The position numbers and the translations under genes were made by a program. Below, one piece after another: positions 62,948 through 64,000 of a stretch of DNA of 64,000 bases. The notes under the pieces were generated by a model that saw only the letters and a list, made by a program, of their open reading frames with translations, was not told the DNA's origin and searched no databases. This stretch comes from Rothia similimucilaginosa (GTDB lineage Bacteria; Actinomycetota; Actinomycetes; Actinomycetales; Micrococcaceae), in assembly GCF_029850875.1 (NCBI RefSeq), contig NZ_JAOVAM010000009.1:1-64000 (forward strand). The letters are read 5' to 3'. How positions within the stretch are numbered: position 1 is the stretch's first letter; every line of letters begins with the position of its first letter.

Positions 62948-64000
62948 ATGTCTGAGAACCCCACCGGCGGCGCCTCCAACGAGCGCGACCCCCTCGAAGA
63001 ATTCATTAAGAAGATGCAGGAGCAGGGCTTCGACCCCTCCGCGGGGGCAACCGGCCAGGGCGGCAAGGGCACCTCCTCCAACGCGCAGAACCCCTTCAGC
63101 GCACTCTTCGGCGAAGGCGGTCAGAACCCCTTCGGCATCAGCATCGACCCTGAAGACCTGAAGAACATGGGCATGGGTTTCGACCCCGCAATGATGCAGA
63201 GCATGTTTGCGCAGGTGCAGGCGATGTTCTCCGGCGCGGGCGCATCCGACAGCTCCAGCGGCGTGAACTGGGACAACGTGAAGAACCAGACACGTCAGAT
63301 GCTCGTCTCCATGGGTAAAGACCCCTCCGTACCCGAAAATCTCAAGCGCGCAGTAGAAGACGCGGCGAACCTCGCCGACCTCTGGCTGGATGCGGTGACC
63401 ACCATTGAGCGCCACAACCACCCGGTGCAGGCATGGTCCAAGGCGGAATGGGTTGAGCATTCCTTCGACTCCTGGCGCGAAATGGTCGAGCCGGTCGCAG
63501 CCGAAGTCACCCAGTCCATGGTCATGCCCGGCGCGTCCGAAGACGTACCCGAAGAAATCTCTCAGATCCTTAACAGCGGCTTCTTGAACAACATTGGTTC
63601 CGTGATTTTTGGTGCGCAGATGGCGCAGGCACTCGCACAGCTCGCCGGTGAAGTCTACTCCTCCACCGACGTGGGCTTCCCCCTCGCGCCCGGTTCCTCC
63701 GCGCTACTACCCAACGGCTACCAGCAGCTCGCCGACAGCATCGAGGTTCCCCCACAGGAGGTCCTACTCTACCTCGCAGTGCGTGAATCTGCGCTGATTC
63801 GCCTGCACAAGGCAAACCCCTGGCTGCGTGAAGACCTGGTTCAGCTCGTGGCGCGCTACGCCCGCGGCATTCGCGTGGACATGAACCGCATGCAGGACGC
63901 CGCATCCCAGGTGGATATGAGCAACCCCGACGCCGTACAGGAAGCATTCGAAGGCGGCCTGTTCAGCCCCCAGCGCACCGAAGATCAGGAACTAGCGGTG
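62948..64000 (+). CDS. Zinc-dependent metalloprotease (zincin-2/DUF2342 family), 3' end missing
   Basis: 351 codons are present and the frame is open to the window edge. GAAAGG lies seven bases before ATG 62948. Residues 1 to about 95 are Gly, Asn and Phe-rich. The rest matches the DUF2342 family: QVQAMFSGAG, VEDAANLADLWLDAVT, AWSKAEWVEHSFDSWREMVEPVA and YLAVRESALIRLHKANPWLREDL. The usual REAAH stretch of the family appears here as RESAL, with a His four residues later, so the metal site needs alignment. In other actinobacteria this gene lies opposite ylbL (Rv3195 beside Rv3194c). Confidence 0.87.
   Translation, partial: MSENPTGGASNERDPLEEFIKKMQEQGFDPSAGATGQGGKGTSSNAQNPFSALFGEGGQNPFGISIDPEDLKNMGMGFDPAMMQSMFAQVQAMFSGAGASDSSSGVNWDNVKNQTRQMLVSMGKDPSVPENLKRAVEDAANLADLWLDAVTTIERHNHPVQAWSKAEWVEHSFDSWREMVEPVAAEVTQSMVMPGASEDVPEEISQILNSGFLNNIGSVIFGAQMAQALAQLAGEVYSSTDVGFPLAPGSSALLPNGYQQLADSIEVPPQEVLLYLAVRESALIRLHKANPWLREDLVQLVARYARGIRVDMNRMQDAASQVDMSNPDAVQEAFEGGLFSPQRTEDQELAV

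Overview
The window looks like chromosome of a high-GC Gram-positive actinobacterium of the Micrococcaceae, most probably a Rothia species close to R. mucilaginosa. The evidence is the synteny of well-known actinobacterial blocks: mtrA-mtrB-lpqB-comF-hpf-secA, whiB1-pdtaS, ylbL next to an UPF0182 gene and a zincin-2 protease gene, prfB-smpB with tmRNA close by, and the mnmA/cysteine desulfurase pair. The genus call is recognition, not a database result.

Layout. At 0.1-6.2 kb there are small membrane proteins (two DUF4190-type), the tmRNA gene ssrA (minus strand, 2136-2505), smpB and prfB. Beside ssrA lies a roughly 1-kb scar of an integrated element: a duplicated 185-197 bp segment that includes the last 15 nt of ssrA flanks a terminase large-subunit remnant and a low-GC two-helix membrane ORF. 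At 6.4-11.2 kb is a Tad/Flp pilus operon (tadA-tadB-tadC-flp-three TadE/G-like pseudopilins). At 11.7-16.5 kb is a galactofuranan locus: UDP-galactopyranose mutase, galactofuranosyltransferase, ABC-2 permease and ABC ATPase. At 17.1-21.7 kb is a 1509-aa FHA/FtsK EssC-like ATPase with no visible type VII partners.

At 22-30.7 kb are whiB1, the sensor kinase pdtaS, a CpaE-like ATPase with a SAF-domain (CpaB/RcpC-like) protein that probably complete the Tad machinery, a BldC/excisionase-type HTH regulator, a conserved actinobacterial protein, a LysM protein and an Rv3235-family protein. secA, hpf, comF, lpqB, mtrB and mtrA follow, all on the minus strand (30.8-40.1 kb). At 40.2-46.1 kb are a MetE-like protein, chorismate mutase, mnmA, a cysteine desulfurase, trmL-like methyltransferase and an uracil-DNA-glycosylase-like protein.

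The last third is mostly envelope biology: an HtrA-type PDZ protease; a 55-aa membrane protein with a strong ribosome binding site; an uncharacterised 770-aa membrane-anchored protein, a TPM-domain protein and PspA in a row; a secreted protein with two tandem alpha/beta-hydrolase domains and an SLH-like tail; the initiator tRNA-fMet; UPF0182; YlbL; and the start of a zincin-2 protein cut by the window end. Most convergent gene ends carry clear hairpin terminators. Several start codons were moved from the longest ORF to the codon with a proper ribosome binding site.
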